The position numbers and the translations under genes are program-made. Below, piece after piece: positions 29,162 through 29,736 of a DNA stretch of 29,736 bases (positions are counted from its first letter, which is position 1; each line of letters opens with the position of its first letter). Source of the DNA: Euryarchaeota archaeon RBG_13_57_23 (lineage in GTDB: Archaea > Thermoplasmatota > Thermoplasmata > UBA10834). Below the pieces are notes generated by a model. That model did not search any database. It was not told the origin of the DNA and saw only the letters and a program-made list of their open reading frames with translations. The stretch is from positions 1 through 29,736 of the forward strand of contig MGVW01000021.1 in NCBI GenBank assembly GCA_001800675.1. Direction: 5' to 3'.

Positions 29162-29736
29162 ATGCGTGTGCAGGCGCTTGCTGTGCTGTTGTCGCAGCTC
29201 GATGAGGATGTCCTGCATCTGCTCAATCATGCCGGGGAATCCCCTCTAGCGGACGTTGTGTTTGTGGTCTTCACGCTACTCGGGATGTTCACTGTGACGT
29301 TGATGGCTGCGCCGTTCCTTTGGGCGAAAGACAAAAGAGATTCCGCCTTCGACTTGGTCCTATCCGTCATCATCGTCTCCGTCCTGGTCGGGCTCGTCAA
29401 GCTCGCTGTTATCAGAGATCGACCGTTTGAATCGCTTGACGGGGCGGTTCAGACCATATCATTCTACGGGCTAGCCGAGACCTCTGGGTCATCCTTCCCC
29501 AGCGGCCATGCCGCGCGAATCTTCGCGGTGGCTACGATCATCTCTCTGAATGTGAGGTTTCCAGCCAAGGTCGCCTCACTCGCAATCGCCGTGATGGTCG
29601 CACTGAGCAGGGTATTCCTTGGCCTCCACTGGCCGACTGATGTTCTGGCCGGTGCCCTGCTCGGGATCTTGGTCGCATTTGCCTTAGCTCGTCTTGGCCC
29701 CGTTTGGAGGCCTTACTCAACGTTCCGTCACCGGGT
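29162..29736 (+). CDS. PAP2-family membrane phosphatase, truncated by window end
   Basis: Integral membrane lipid-phosphate or undecaprenyl/dolichyl-diphosphate-type phosphatase. The three PAP2 motifs are complete: K80-x6-RP (KLAVIRDRP), PSGH (113-116) and SR-x5-H-x3-D (149-160, SRVFLGLHWPTD). Hydrophobic segments lie at about 30-52, 64-83, 117-130, 135-150 and 161-178. The frame is open at the right edge after 191 residues, so the C-terminus is missing, though little of the core domain remains. ATG 29162 lies 29 nt after tRNA-Arg; GTG at 29168 is an alternative. Substrate unknown; recycling of the lipid carrier for surface glycans is plausible. Confidence 0.93.
   Translation, partial: MRVQALAVLLSQLDEDVLHLLNHAGESPLADVVFVVFTLLGMFTVTLMAAPFLWAKDKRDSAFDLVLSVIIVSVLVGLVKLAVIRDRPFESLDGAVQTISFYGLAETSGSSFPSGHAARIFAVATIISLNVRFPAKVASLAIAVMVALSRVFLGLHWPTDVLAGALLGILVAFALARLGPVWRPYSTFRHR

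Noticed and set aside
1..29736. CRISPR arrays, insertion sequences, integrases or prophage genes
   Set aside because: No regularly spaced direct repeats, transposase or integrase motifs were found. The three tRNA genes show no direct repeat of their 3' ends in the window that would mark an integrated element.

Overview
The window is a compact archaeal chromosome segment. Diagnostic genes are a group II chaperonin (thermosome), PAN proteasomal ATPase, aMBF1, RNA polymerase subunit L, Hef helicase, TruD, a long archaeal FKBP and a UbiD-family decarboxylase. TATA boxes lie about 27 nt upstream of several start codons, and some of these transcripts look leaderless. The moderately high GC content, the bacterial-type cysteine genes and the pilin-like proteins with an 'EG(L/I)PLQLLI' helix suggest a mesophilic or moderately thermophilic Thermoplasmata-like euryarchaeon. 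That placement is inference; no rRNA is present.

Layout. 1-1372: thermosome (minus, cut by the window edge), then a roughly 700-bp gene-poor stretch with the thermosome control region, a decayed TPM-domain gene and a strong inverted repeat. 2075-3200: HisA-related protein and DUF2240 protein. 3203-5007: aMBF1 and PAN, divergent from a shared AT-rich promoter region. 5008-9823: a minus-strand series reading iscA-like, hef, zinc ribbon, rpoL, truD, zinc ribbon. 9943-12985: ubiD-family gene and gltX, divergent from one near-palindromic TATA box. 12989-17098: minus-strand operon cysK-cysE-cysS-radical SAM. 17396-18601: a secreted orphan and a metal/redox-type HTH regulator. 18745-20110: tRNA-Cys and a homocitrate/isopropylmalate synthase-family enzyme. 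20203-23817: minus-strand iscS-iscU and pyrD-pyrK, followed by an overlooked 50-aa four-cysteine protein. 23957-25180: a second cysteine desulfurase. 25177-26618: a three-gene pilin-like operon. 26825-27886: a protein with six zinc ribbons. 27894-29736: tRNA-Thr, FKBP, tRNA-Arg and a truncated PAP2 phosphatase.

Functional themes. Cysteine and sulfur handling dominate the middle: serine acetylation and cysteine synthesis, charging of tRNA-Cys, tRNA-Cys itself, two cysteine desulfurases, an IscU scaffold and an A-type carrier-like protein. Pyrimidine synthesis uses the class 1B PyrD/PyrK pair. Protein quality control is represented by thermosome, PAN and FKBP. Small cysteine-rich proteins are unusually frequent. 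The items most worth a second look are a Hef whose nuclease active site has been erased, the six-ribbon protein built by duplicating a two-ribbon unit, the pilin-like operon, the radical SAM enzyme tied to cysteine genes, and a pyrK whose homologous N-terminus lacks a normal start codon.
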